A stretch of 39,100 nt of DNA from Paramacrobiotus richtersi (taxonomy: Eukaryota > Tardigrada > Eutardigrada > Parachela > Macrobiotidae), in assembly GCA_034698045.1 (NCBI GenBank), contig JAQGAU010000123.1, positions 1 to 39,100 on the forward strand. Reading direction: 5' to 3'. Position numbers and translations under genes: made by a program. Position 1 is the first letter of the stretch. Each line of letters begins with the position of its first letter. The notes below the pieces were generated by a model that was not told where the DNA came from, ran no database searches, and saw nothing but the letters and a program-made list of their open reading frames with translations. Shown here one piece after another: positions 22,604 to 33,963 of this stretch.

Positions 22604-22756
22604 CTAGGAACATTCCAAACAAAACATTCTGTGTAACTGTACATGGGATAAAAATTCCATACTGTTCTGTATTGCGTTGGCAATACGTGACTGATTTGGT
22701 CGTCGTCAAGATAGAGTAAACAAATGTCTTCTTTTGTAAAAAAGTCCACTTTTTAG

Positions 22757-25700
22757 GCGGCAGCGATGAAGCGTCGGAGTTGTGCCAGAGACACAACTGC
22801 TCCGACAGTGAGTTCCGCTGTCTGGTCTCCGGACTGTGCGTTCCCAGCGACTGGAGGTAAACGTACTCCGCGTTGTACGTTTAAGCGCATTCGTTATTGG
22901 ATCATTTTTTTAGGTGTGATGGTGATGTGGACTGTGGCAAGAATGACACGTCGGATGAGACTGAAGGATGCGGTGAGCGGAGACTGTTGATTCCAACTCT
23001 TCGCTAACCTGTGCTTATATAGTATTATTGTGCGAAGTAGAAGGCATATCCCGTTGTGCGTCCAACGAGTTTCGCTGCAAGAACAATCGTTGTATTCTTG
23101 GAGAGTTCATCTGCGATGAGCATGTAAGCCGTATCCGGTTGATACATTTCGTAATGGAAACTGTATGTACTCATTTCCAGAATGATTGCGGAGATGGCAG
23201 CGACGAACTACGGGAACTTTGTGACACACGCCGCCTCACCAACACCACGACACTCCCAACGGATCCAGACACCGCGTGTGCTGGATCGGAATTCCGGTGT
23301 ACCAATAACCGATGCTTGAACGAATCGCAGGTTTGCGATAACGCCGACGATTGCGGGGTACGTAATTACACGGTCGCGATACAATCACGATACTAGAGAG
23401 GTTTCTGTTCAGGATATGAGCGACGAGATGGGATGCGATCAGGACGACTGCCAATCGAACCCATGTGGCCCACATGGTACCTGCATCGAGAAACGCATCG
23501 GCTACGAGTGCAACTGTAGTCGGGGTTATGTGATGAGTAAACGTAGTGGGCAGTGCGTGGACGACAATGAATGCCAACGTTTACCGTGTAGCCACTTTTG
23601 CTACAACACCATCGGGAGCTATCGCTGTGTTTGCGCCCATAACTATACACCGGTAGGTTCTTCTGATAACGAAAGGTCACTAAACAACAGCACCCATTGA
23701 CGTAATTAAGCAATAGAGTTTATTGGGAAAAAGTAATGCGGAGGTTATTGGTAGGGAGCGTACATAAGTTGTCAGATATCATTTGCATTTCCCCACTGAC
23801 GTTACAGATGGATGCCGGACGCCAATGTAAAGCCAACTCGGACATAACACCCGTCATGCTGTATACGATGCGCCACGCGGTGAACAGCTTACCGTTGCGG
23901 GGCGAACAGGCCCAACAGCCGGCTCGGGTGCTGGCGGCCAATCTAACCAATGCGGTCGCATTGGATTTTGACTGGGACAGTCAGTGTCTCTTCTGGTCGG
24001 ATGTACAACCCACGGGAAGTACGATCAACCGGCTGTGTGTGAAACAGCCGAATCAGACAGTTAAGGTGCTGCACTCATCGACACTGACCAATCCGGATGG
24101 GATTGCCGTGGACTGGATTGGGAAGAATCTGTACTGGTGTGATAAAGGGACGGATACTATTGAGGTGTCGACGTTCGATGGGGGCTGGCGAAAGGTGTTG
24201 TTGAAGGAAGGGCTGAATGAACCGCGAGCGCTGGTGGTGGATCCTCATCATGGATATTTGTACTGGTCAGGTGAGGCCTATAAACACGTTTTCTTTGCAT
24301 TATTTCAGTAGATGATCCCAATTCAGACTGGGGAACGAGCGCCCACATTGGCAAGATGTCGATGGACGGTGGTACGCCGCCCTACCGTCTGATCCTCGAC
24401 CGGACGGAACTCGTCTGGCCCAACGCCCTGACCATCGACTACGTGACTAACACGCTCTTCTGGGCGGACGCCCGTCTCGACTACATCGCCATGGCCGATC
24501 TCAACCTGCAGAATCGCCGGCACATTCTCAGCAACGCTAACAACCGTCTGCCCACCGAGCGCCTGGGTCATATCTTTGCCATGAGTGTTTTCGAGGACTA
24601 CATCTACTGGACCGACTGGGAGAGCAAACAGATCCACAAGGCACACAAATTCACCGGGTATAATGTTACATCACTGGTGGGAGCGGCGTCGCACCGGCCC
24701 ATGGATCTACAGGTGTAGTTGATTGTGAAAGTGATTCTTTACCATTTTTCATAGGGTGTGCAATACAATTTTGACGATTGAACCTGTGTAACTGATTTTA
24801 AATTGTAGCAGATAAAAACCAGTTTCAAATTTCGAAAAAATTAACGTTAAATTCAACAAGAACTTCAAACTAAATGAAATCGCCATAGTAGGCAATCTAT
24901 TTATTACAGATCATTTTGGTTGTATAGATTACATTTCACGCGTGAGTCTTGACCCTGTTTGATTTGAAGTGAAATGTGAACAAAAGCGTTTGACAGTGTG
25001 AAATGATTAGACTTGAACGGACGTTTCAATAGGCTGTCTTTGGGTTTGATGGTGAACTGAAACGTTACGCTGTTGTGACGACATTTCCTGTGTGTAGGTG
25101 TTCCATCCGTTTCGACAAGCACCGTTAGCCTTCGGACCTAATCCCTGTGCCAAGAATGGGGGATGTGGTAGCTTGTGTTTGCTGAAACCAATGAACAGCA
25201 GTCAGCGACCGGTCGCGAAGGTCTGTGCCTGTCCGGAGAGTTTCGCGTTGCGGAGCGATATGAAGACATGTCAGGCTAACTGCTCGCAGGTCAGCTTGAA
25301 CAACTGCAGTTTGCTGGGGATTGAATTGCGTTTATACATGGTTGTTGTCAAATGTAGGCCCAATTCGTTTGTGCCCAGACTTTCAAGTGTATTCCCAAGT
25401 GGTGGGTGTGCGATGGACAGGATGACTGTGGAGGTGAGTGCGCCTAGAAAGCGTTGTTTTGTATGGTGCGCTTTATTCATGACGTACACCGGTTTCGGAT
25501 GAATATGATATCCTTTTCCGTTGTATGTCTTGTACGTAGTGTTTTTCCGTTGTTTTTAGTTTTAAATATTACCTGAGATTAGTTTAATCAAATAAACAGG
25601 CAAGATTAGGTCTAATTAGAGTGACGCCGTACTTTATCGCGTGTGCATGGTAGTGTACCGGACGTAACTGCCATCCCCGTGCGCAGTATGTGCATTCGAA

Positions 25701-28700
25701 ACGTACATTTTGAAATCCATAGAAGGCATCTTTGCGCGACTGCTGAGCCAAGAGTGGTCGAGTAGGCGAAAAACTAAACGTTTGATAATTTCAAGTGAAA
25801 ACGAATGTGCGATTTAGTATGGTTTACTTCGCATGATGAAGTTTTCTAAAGCCAGAAACATGTTTTGAAACGGTGTCCAAAATGGCTGCCATGAAATCAT
25901 TCGCCAACTACCGCCACCCAGTGCGGGCAATTGAACGGTATCGCTTCTCGGCCTTTTGGCTAAGATCAAAGTGTAGTATCTGTTCTCGGTAGTGTGACAA
26001 CTACCGCGACCCCCATTGGGGGTCCGATTGTCACTGGAATTTTTGGAACGTGGCGAGGCTCTGGAGCTTGCTCTATCCTTGCCTGGGTTGGCCCAGTATT
26101 GCAGTACTTCTGGGATCGGCCCGTCCCTTCGGGGACATTAAAAATCAAAGAAATATTTAATTTTTTTTAGACAGAAACGAATCTAACACTAATGAATGTG
26201 AGTTCTTTAAGTGTTAGATTTGCTTCTGCCAGTTAAAGACGCTTGTAAACAGCTTATTCGCACGCACAAAACGTTACTCCTGAGAAAACTGCACTTCAAA
26301 CATTGGGTTATTGGAGTGGCTGTTTGCGCCAACGGGATTCACTAATATGTATCATTTCTGTGGTTGTATGGCTTTCGCTTGCTGTCGTATGATTGTTTTC
26401 ACGTAACATCTTTGATTTAAAAATCTGTAGTTTGAAATCAGGTCTCAGAAACCTAGACGAAAAACCATGTAAAACGGTTGCTTACAGATAATTCTGATGA
26501 ACAAGTCAACGGATTTAATTGCGGTGATCGATTCGGCTGTACACCGGGAGAATTCCAGTGTGTGGACGGAAAAGGATGTCTGCATCCGACTGCCATTTGT
26601 GATGGAACAAAACAGGTTAACGAGCACAAAAAAATTAAAACGAACTAAACTGAGCTAATTAGATTGTGGCAAAGCAAATTTTTTTTTCGTTAAATCAAGT
26701 AAAAGCTGAAATAATCCAATTAATAGTACGAAACTGAAATGATAAAAATCGAAAGAAACAGCAAATAAATTGAAAATTTGTTAATTATTTTTAAAAATTA
26801 GAAGAAAAACTTGCAAGTACAAGTACGTCACTAAAATTAATTTCAGTTATTTTAATTTTTTTATTTTAATTTTGTTAAAATTCGTTGAAAATATTCAGAT
26901 TAAACTAAGAAATAAATAGGACTAAATTAAATGAAAAAATAATCAAGGAAATTAAAACTTTGCACGGAATTAATAATTACAACACAATAATTAATAAAAT
27001 GCAGTTCGATACCACAAAGATCACTAGCAGAAAAATGTACGGCGGACTTGTTGCAGTGTGCCGACGGGAGTGACGAAGACGGTTCCGTCGTCGATTGTCC
27101 GGCATACCGCTGCCTAGCCAGCCAGTTCAAATGCCCGCTGTCCAACCACTGCATCCCCGCGGCATTGCGCTGTGACGGGCGGCGGGATTGTCTGCGGGGC
27201 GAAGACGAGGTCAACTGCACCCGCAACACCACCGGCCCAGCGCCCCTCAAGTGCAGCGCGCCCGGTCTGTTCCAGTGTCGTCAGGGACCGTGCATTGGTT
27301 CGGAGAAGGTGTGTGACGGGGTGGCGGATTGTACGGACGGCAGTGATGAGGCGCCGGTGATCAATTGTACGGCCACGCCCTGTGGGCGGAATGACACGTG
27401 GCGGTGTGTTAATCGCAAGTGTATTGAGGAGGCGCGACGGTGCGATGGGATTAATGACTGCTCTGACGGGTGGGTAAATTTTTTAAATGGCTGGATGTTG
27501 TGGTTGATCAGTGCGCTGATCTTTTGCCCATTGTAAAAAATTGGTGAAGGAAGATTAGCTAAAATCAAACTAACGTTACCGTGAATAATTTTCTTACTTA
27601 AACGCTGAATCAAGAAACAAGTGGATCTGCTTTTTCTTGTCCTTAAAAACAACCTAATAGATCAAACTTCGAACACAGACATGACCTAACGTGTCGTTTA
27701 GCGTTATATGTCAACTGCGGATGGTTTTATATAGGTCGGATGAGATGCCGGAAGCCTGTCTCCTCCCGGGCCAATGCGACACAACCACCTTCTTCACCTG
27801 CAGCAACAACAAATGCGTCTCCCGGAAGTGGCTGTGCGACGATGAGGACGACTGTGGGGACGGGTCGGATGAGGCCAACTGCGACGACACGGACACCACG
27901 TGCGGAACGAATGAGATTCCGTGTGACGGGCATTGTATCGACAGCAAGTTTCAGTGTGACGGGGAGACGGACTGTCAAGATGCCAGTGATGAGGCTAACT
28001 GCACGTCGCCGTGTTTGGAGGGATATGTCCCCTGTCGGGACGGGAGTGGGTGTGTGCTGGGCAAGTGGAAATGCGACGGGGTCATCGATTGTCCGGATGC
28101 GTCCGATGAGAGTAATTGCGCGTATACGTGTGCGGCGGATGAGCATACGTGCAAGAATAAACGGTATGTGGAATGTTTACACCCCGGAATCGTCAGTAAA
28201 AGACCTGTGCAGTACAAACAGACAGGTTGTCGAAGGGATTGAAGTCTGTAACATTGCCTCAGTGACACGGGAAGAATGCTATGTAATAGAAAACACTAAC
28301 AAGATACGTAAACCGAGCTAGCCTTTAATGTAATTTTTTTGGATTAATTTAGCATAGTTGGCTAAAATACGGCCGTACACTGCGCAGCCAGTTTGGCTTG
28401 CGGGAGAAAGTAACAGTTTCACTCAGACAGAGCAGCGGGACTTACTGGCGGCACACCGATACTGGCCCGTGGAGTGGCCGCCTCTGATTCCCGTACTCTG
28501 GTAACCACGTCTGCTAAGCGATGCATGGCAATATATTATTGCCTTGATCACACTGGGCGTTATTAAAGAATTAAAGAAGCTAATGCTAATGAAATAATGG
28601 TAGCATAAAATACCACTGTAATTGACAGTATCATTGTTATCAGATGCATCACAAAAACATGGCTATGTGACGGGGACAATGACTGCGGGGACGCCAGTGA

Positions 28701-31700
28701 CGAGGAGCCGGATCTATGCGCCCGTTTCCCGTGTTTCGCCGACCGCTTCCGCTGTGCCAGTGGGGTGTGTGTGCTCCCTTCCCAGCAGTGCGATGGACGG
28801 CGGGACTGTGCGGACGGGTCGGATGAGCTGTACTGCCCGAATAAAACCTGTCGTTTCCGCTGCGCCAACGGGCGGTGCTTGGCGTCGGAGAAGGCCCTGT
28901 GTGATGGGGTAGATAATTGTGGGGACGCGAGTGATGAAAAAGCATGCCCGGATCAGTGGAATCCTTGTGATCGCCATGGAGTGTGTCCGCAGCGGTACGT
29001 TATCCATACTAACACTGAGATTGCTGGTTACTGTACCCAAGCATCCGTAAACGAAACCTTAATAAATCTACGGGGTGCGTACAGGTGTGGATGGGATAAC
29101 AACGCCGACAGTTTCAGCTGCACCTGCGACACGGGCTACCGGTCCGTGATGCACGGGACGGCCAAGAATCGGACGTGTGTGGCGGAGGGCGCGCTGGCTT
29201 ATCTCCTCGTGTCCGAGTACAACCAGCTGACCCGTCTGGATCCCGCCCATCGCCGAGCTGAATACCGGCCGCTGATGGCGCTGAAAGACGAGCGTATGAC
29301 CTTTATGGATGTGGAGATCCTGGCGGGGAATGAGGCGGTGTTGTACTGGAGTAGTCGGGATAATCATGTCATCTACCGGCAGACCGTACCGAAACGCAGG
29401 AAGGAGCGGGCCGATTTTGACCACAGTGAGCCGGTCGTCTTGGTAAGTGTGGGGTTTCTTCGTGTTGTAGTAATAATGCGATAAACGAGGTTGAAACTGG
29501 GCAGATTTCCAACGTGGCCGAACCCCGTGGTGTGGCGGTGGACTGGGTCAACAAGCGGCTGTTCTGGATCGACGCTCACAGCAAACAGATCGAAACCGCC
29601 TTCCTCAACGGCACCCTCCGCACACCCGTGGTGTCCCGTGATCTGGCGGATCCCTACAATCTGGTCGTGGATCCCGAGTCGGGCTACGTGTTCTGGAGTG
29701 ATGTGTCGGGGTATCCGCGTATCGAGCGCGCCCGATACGACGGCAGTGATCGGCAGGTGGTGGCCAAGGAGAGTATCCGCTACCCGACCGGACTGGCCAT
29801 TGACTACGCTAATCGACGGCTGTACTGGGCGGATGCCAAGACGGGCGCGGTGGAGACGGTGACGCTGGAGGGACGGGATCGCCGGTCGATTAAACATGGG
29901 CTCTTTGGTATGTTTTGCGTTTTTTGTATGTTGTTTTGCGGTGTAAAACGTCGGTTGGGTTGTAGAGAAGGAGAGACCCTACAGTATCGACATCTTCGAG
30001 GACGAGCTGTACGTCGCCACCTACAAAAACTACAGTATCTTCAAAATCAACAAGTTTGGCGTGGGGAACGCCACCGTCCTGGCCAAGGGGCTGCGGCGGC
30101 CGGCGACGGTGGTGGTGGTGCAAGAGCAGAAGCAGAGCCGTCACAGTACGTGATTACCTCCAGTAGATGACTTTTCATGGTTGTATCAAAATGCTGATGT
30201 ATATTAGTCGCGGCGCCGTGTCAGTTCAATTCCTGTGACGGCCAGCGCATGTGCGTGCCCACACCGCCCGACCAGTATAAATGCGTATGCCCGGGGTATT
30301 CCGTGTACAACAACCGTACCGGCCGATGCGAGGGCACGCTGGATAACTGCGTCCCGCCGTGTCAAAACGGCGGCAAGTGTCTACAACTGCTATCGGGCAC
30401 TGGTTATATCTGCCGGTAGGTCCGCTAAAACATATTACACATTTGCATTATATTCATGTATTATAACTAGATACAATATTTGTAAATAATATAAATAATA
30501 ATATAATAATAAAAATAGTTGTATAATCGGTGGGATGTCCCACTGATTTACTTTTACTTTTTTTAAGTGTACAGTTTTGAATGTTGTTGTATGATTGAAT
30601 AGCGAAATCGATTTTCTGTAGGTGTCTGTCGCAGTTTTCCGGTCCCACTTGTTCGACGAACAAATGCTCCAGCTACTGTTACAACAACGGCGTGTGTTAT
30701 TTTGATGGCGACGGTAATACCAGTACGCCGCGGTGTCGTTGCGCCATACCCTTCACCGGTGAAAGATGCCAGGTGAATTCATGCTCCAACTACTGCCGAA
30801 ACAATGGAACGTGTGCGCTGGATACTGCGGGCCAGATTCACTGCCAGTAAGTCGATTGTTGGGCGTATAAGGAACACAGCGGTCACATTCAACCTATATC
30901 CGGCATTTTCGTATAACTTGGTTACATATCGTCGTATTAGGTTAATTAATATCAAATATAATAAAAAAAAATAACGAAAATTTTTATTATTATTATTTTT
31001 GTAATCTTAGAATGTTTTATTGAGATTTGGTTGGGTTTAATTAAATTAAATAGAATATTAGCTTTTTGACTAAAATGAGAAATGTTTATCAATTTGTAAC
31101 GCGTGTATAGGTGTGCCTCTGGGTGGAGCGGTAAGCAGTGCGAACAACGGGCCGACGAGTGTGATGCGCTGTGTAAAAACGGCGGCACCTGCTACAAGCA
31201 GGATGGACAGGCGCGCTGCCGGTGTCCGGACGCCTTTACCGGCGATTACTGTCAGATAGGTGAAGGGGCGTGCCGGCGCTGTCGGAACGACGGGATCTGC
31301 TTTGTGGATGCGACCGGTGTAGAGAAGTGCCGGTGTCCGGACGAGTAAGTGTGTTATATACAAAATTACACAGAATTAAGAAACTAAACTGAAAGCGGGA
31401 AATTTTAATGCCTGCATATGTAAAGAAATGGTTATAACTATAGGTTTACGGGTGAGACGTGTGAGGAGTGCCCCTCGTTGAAATGCGAGAACGGTGGCAC
31501 ATGCCACATCAGCGGGGGCAAGCCGCGGTGTAACTGCAGTCTGGGCTTCACCGGGCAGCGCTGTCAGAAGGATCTGTGCCAGGCGTACTGCCGCGCCGGC
31601 AGTTGTGTCCGCGGTGTCCCGCCCCGTTGCAGCTGTCCACCAGGGCGCGGTGGGGAGCGCTGTGAGCGGGATGATGACTGTCCGTGTCGGCACAACGCTA

Positions 31701-33123
31701 CCTGTGGGCCGGTGGTCAAAGTGGACGGACGGGTGATTAACAAGTGCAAATGCCCGCCGGGATTCACCGGTATGTATTATTAATGTGCGTTTTTCTTCTG
31801 ATTTTCATCAAATGGTCATTGGTGTTCATTTTGTAATTTTTTCAAGTTAGTGTTGGTTGGTTATTAAAATTTTTCTGTGTCATTTATTGCAGTTAATATG
31901 ATTATTTAATATTGTCTAATAAGCCATAAAATAACAGAAAATATTAAAAAAACGAAAAAAATTGTCTCGAAATAGTTTCTTACAAATTTTGTGCGGATTT
32001 ATGGTAAAGCACATTTTATATTGAAATGTATCTATTTATTGCTAATAATTGGTGTTAGTTGCTATTCTGGGTTTACGGTTGTTTCGATGGTTGTCGATTA
32101 GGAACCTTGTGTGAGAAGGCGACTAACTGCGATGTGTTGCGGTGTATCAACGGTGGGAAATGCGTCAAAAGCGAGGCGACCAATTTCCGCTGCGAGTAAG
32201 AATGGCCCTTTTCTTATGGAAAAGTAAGATGCCGAATACGGTAACTGTTGCCACATTGCAGGTGCCCGAGCGGTTGGATCGGGGAACGGTGTGAAACCCA
32301 TGGAGAGTGCGTTGGATACTGCGAGAACGGCGGCACCTGTCTCCCGGCCGTCTCCGGATCCGACACCCCCACATGCTTGTAAGGCGCAACCGGAAACAGC
32401 TGATCGACATAAACATTCATATATTGTATAATATATGATATAATATATAATATATTGTATAATATAATCATTGCATAACTATATGCAAATTAAATTTGAT
32501 ATATTGTTACACTGATTACAATAATACGAACATTCTGTACTGGAAATGTGCTGATGAACACAACACATTGATGTTGTAATAGAATCATTACATTCAGTAT
32601 ATGCCAATTAATTGGATATAATTAATGTAAATAAACATTAAACAACACAATTCCCGGTTATAGATGCCCATCGGCCTATATGGGTCCGCAATGCGAATCC
32701 ATCATCTCAGCCATCGACACGGCCGACCCGCCCACCCCGGACGAGGGCTCCGTGGCCACCATCGTCTTCCCCATCATCATCATCCTCCTGCTCCTGGCCG
32801 TGGCCACCGGGGTCGGGGTGGCCTGGCGGAAACGCCAACAAGCCAAAGCCTTCGGGCACATCCTGATGGAGGACGTGGACGGCGGCGGGACCGCCGCCCA
32901 GGCCGCCATCACCAACCCCATGTATCTGCGGGATGAGGAGGGCATGGAGGACGAAGATGTCCTCCATCCGGACAAGGTGGCCTTCGCCAATCCCATCTAC
33001 GAGGCCCACGGGTTCTACGGGGTCCGTGGGGGACGTGAGGGGACCGGGGAGAAGTCGGGGCTGTTGCAGCTGCAGGACGAGGAGGGGGAGAGTGGGACGG
33101 GACTCAGACATGTTAAACTGTGA
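22757..33123 (+). CDS. LRP1-like low-density lipoprotein receptor-related protein, C-terminal 1,911 residues
   Basis: A large endocytic receptor. The 23 exons are 22757-22856, 22914-22972, 23023-23123, 23181-23357, 23413-23652, 23808-24270, 24309-24712, 25098-25289, 25358-25433, 26488-26615, 27057-27469, 27735-28163, 28644-28994, 29085-29442, 29505-29907, 29966-30145, 30208-30415, 30622-30846, 31111-31344, 31444-31769, 32102-32195, 32262-32378 and 32664-33123 (TGA). Every join is phase-consistent. The domain order is LDL-A repeats, EGF pair, YWTD propeller, EGF, a run of LDL-A repeats (C...CDG..DC.D.SDE), EGF, a second YWTD propeller, about eight EGF repeats, one membrane span (32,761-32,826, [17 protein letters not shown]), and a cytoplasmic tail with NPMY (32914-32925) and NPIY (32989-33000). 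The order and the two NPxY adaptor-binding motifs match LRP1. The first exon starts inside an LDL-A repeat, so the N-terminal part is encoded elsewhere. Confidence 0.9.
25940..26122 (+). ncRNA. U2 spliceosomal snRNA
   Basis: Starts ATCGCTTCTCGGCCTTTTGG, the canonical U2 5' end. The branch-point recognition element GTAGTA is at 25973-25978. Stem IIa is CGGTAGT/ACTACCG (25987-25993 with 26000-26006) and stem IIb is GACCCCC/GGGGGTC (26008-26014 with 26018-26024). The Sm site ATTTTTGG is at 26039-26046. Near the 3' end a stem-loop CCCAG-TATTGCAGTACTT-CTGGG corresponds to stem IV. The IIa loop GTGACAA can also pair with TTGTCAC at 26028-26034, preserving the IIa/IIc switch. Compensated stems and complete ends argue for a functional gene. 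It lies in sense orientation in the LRP1-like intron 25434-26487. In other animals U2 genes use a proximal sequence element about 55 bp upstream; I cannot identify one by eye. Confidence 0.93.
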
Positions 33124-33382
33124 AGCGTCGATCGTAGAGTGTCGAACAAGAGGTGACAGAAAGGTCACCACAGGGAGAACTGGCGTGTATCGGCCAAGCG
33201 TTCATAGCTTGTTTTTAGCCATTGATTTGTGCTTCCAGACGATCTGTGTTGGATTCTTAGTTGCGTGTTGTTTGTATGTGTTGTTTTAGTGTTGTTGTTG
33301 TGTTTAAGGCGTTTTCTTCGTTTCAATGCATTCCAGATACGAGTCCGGTTAGGCTATTGAGACGTCAGTTTTTGCTCATAGT

Positions 33383-33640
33383 GTGCTGCAGCTACTTAAT
33401 GCCAAAGATACTGAAACAGTTTTATGTGCCGATGCTTGCTGTTATGACCTTGTCGAACTGAACGGCTGTTGCTTCTGTATCCTTGTTTTTATACGTATGT
33501 GTCTGTCATCTCGAAATAAAATTCGCAGTTTGGAAAGGAGTCTGTAGCTGTCTTTTGTTGTACCGTACAACTTGTACGTATTAAAAGTAACAAGAACAGA
33601 GTTCACAGAGTTGACAGTTGTGAAACAGGTACTTCAAAGC
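33383..33640 (+). repeat. Direct repeat, left copy (3' UTR of the LRP1-like gene)
   Basis: Runs from about GTGCTGCAGCTACTTAATGC through TTCTGTATCCTTGTTTTTAT and an AATAAA signal to AGTAACAAGAACAGAGTTCA. A diverged copy in the same orientation is at 37389-37623. The two copies bracket the F-box family gene. Confidence 0.8.
33515..33520 (+). promoter_or_regulatory. Polyadenylation signal of the LRP1-like gene
   Basis: AATAAA about 390 bp downstream of the LRP1-like stop codon. It is conserved in the duplicated copy at 37521-37526. Confidence 0.65.
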
Positions 33641-33963
33641 AAAGCAAAGACAAGAAGTACTGCAAAAAGTCTTTGTTAGGCCCACCTCATTAATGCCAGT
33701 GGCTTCCTGACCGTTTCTGTGTATGTACGTACATCCGGCGTACGATTGCAGATCTTTATCAGTCGCATCATCAGGTGTATTTACAGGCTATAGCTGACAG
33801 TGAGCTGCGTGTCGGCGAACGGTACAGACAGATCAAACCATGCTCCGCGTACAGCAGGCATTCTCCGTCAGAATTTCGCCAGCTCTTTCATTTTCTTCGT
33901 CGACGCCGACGGGAATTAGATTTTCCGTTCAAGAGTGCTGGACTAGGAGTAGAATCAGTAAAC

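Noticed and set aside
25966-26148. 60-codon minus-strand frame over the U2 gene
   Set aside because: The DNA is an unmistakable U2 snRNA on the plus strand.
27740-28321. Long alternative frames (both strands) over the LDL-A exons
   Set aside because: The LDL-A frame has the regular Cys and SDE pattern and correct phases. The others arise from the GC-rich repeated codons.
32401-32475. AT palindromic run (ATATTGTATAATATA-like) as a possible regulatory element or origin
   Set aside because: It is a low-complexity intronic TA-rich tract between the LRP1 exons ending 32378 and starting 32664; nothing else supports a function.
32676-33171. Minus-strand frames of 106-154 codons over the LRP1 tail
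   Set aside because: They are shadows of the exon encoding the membrane span and NPxY motifs.
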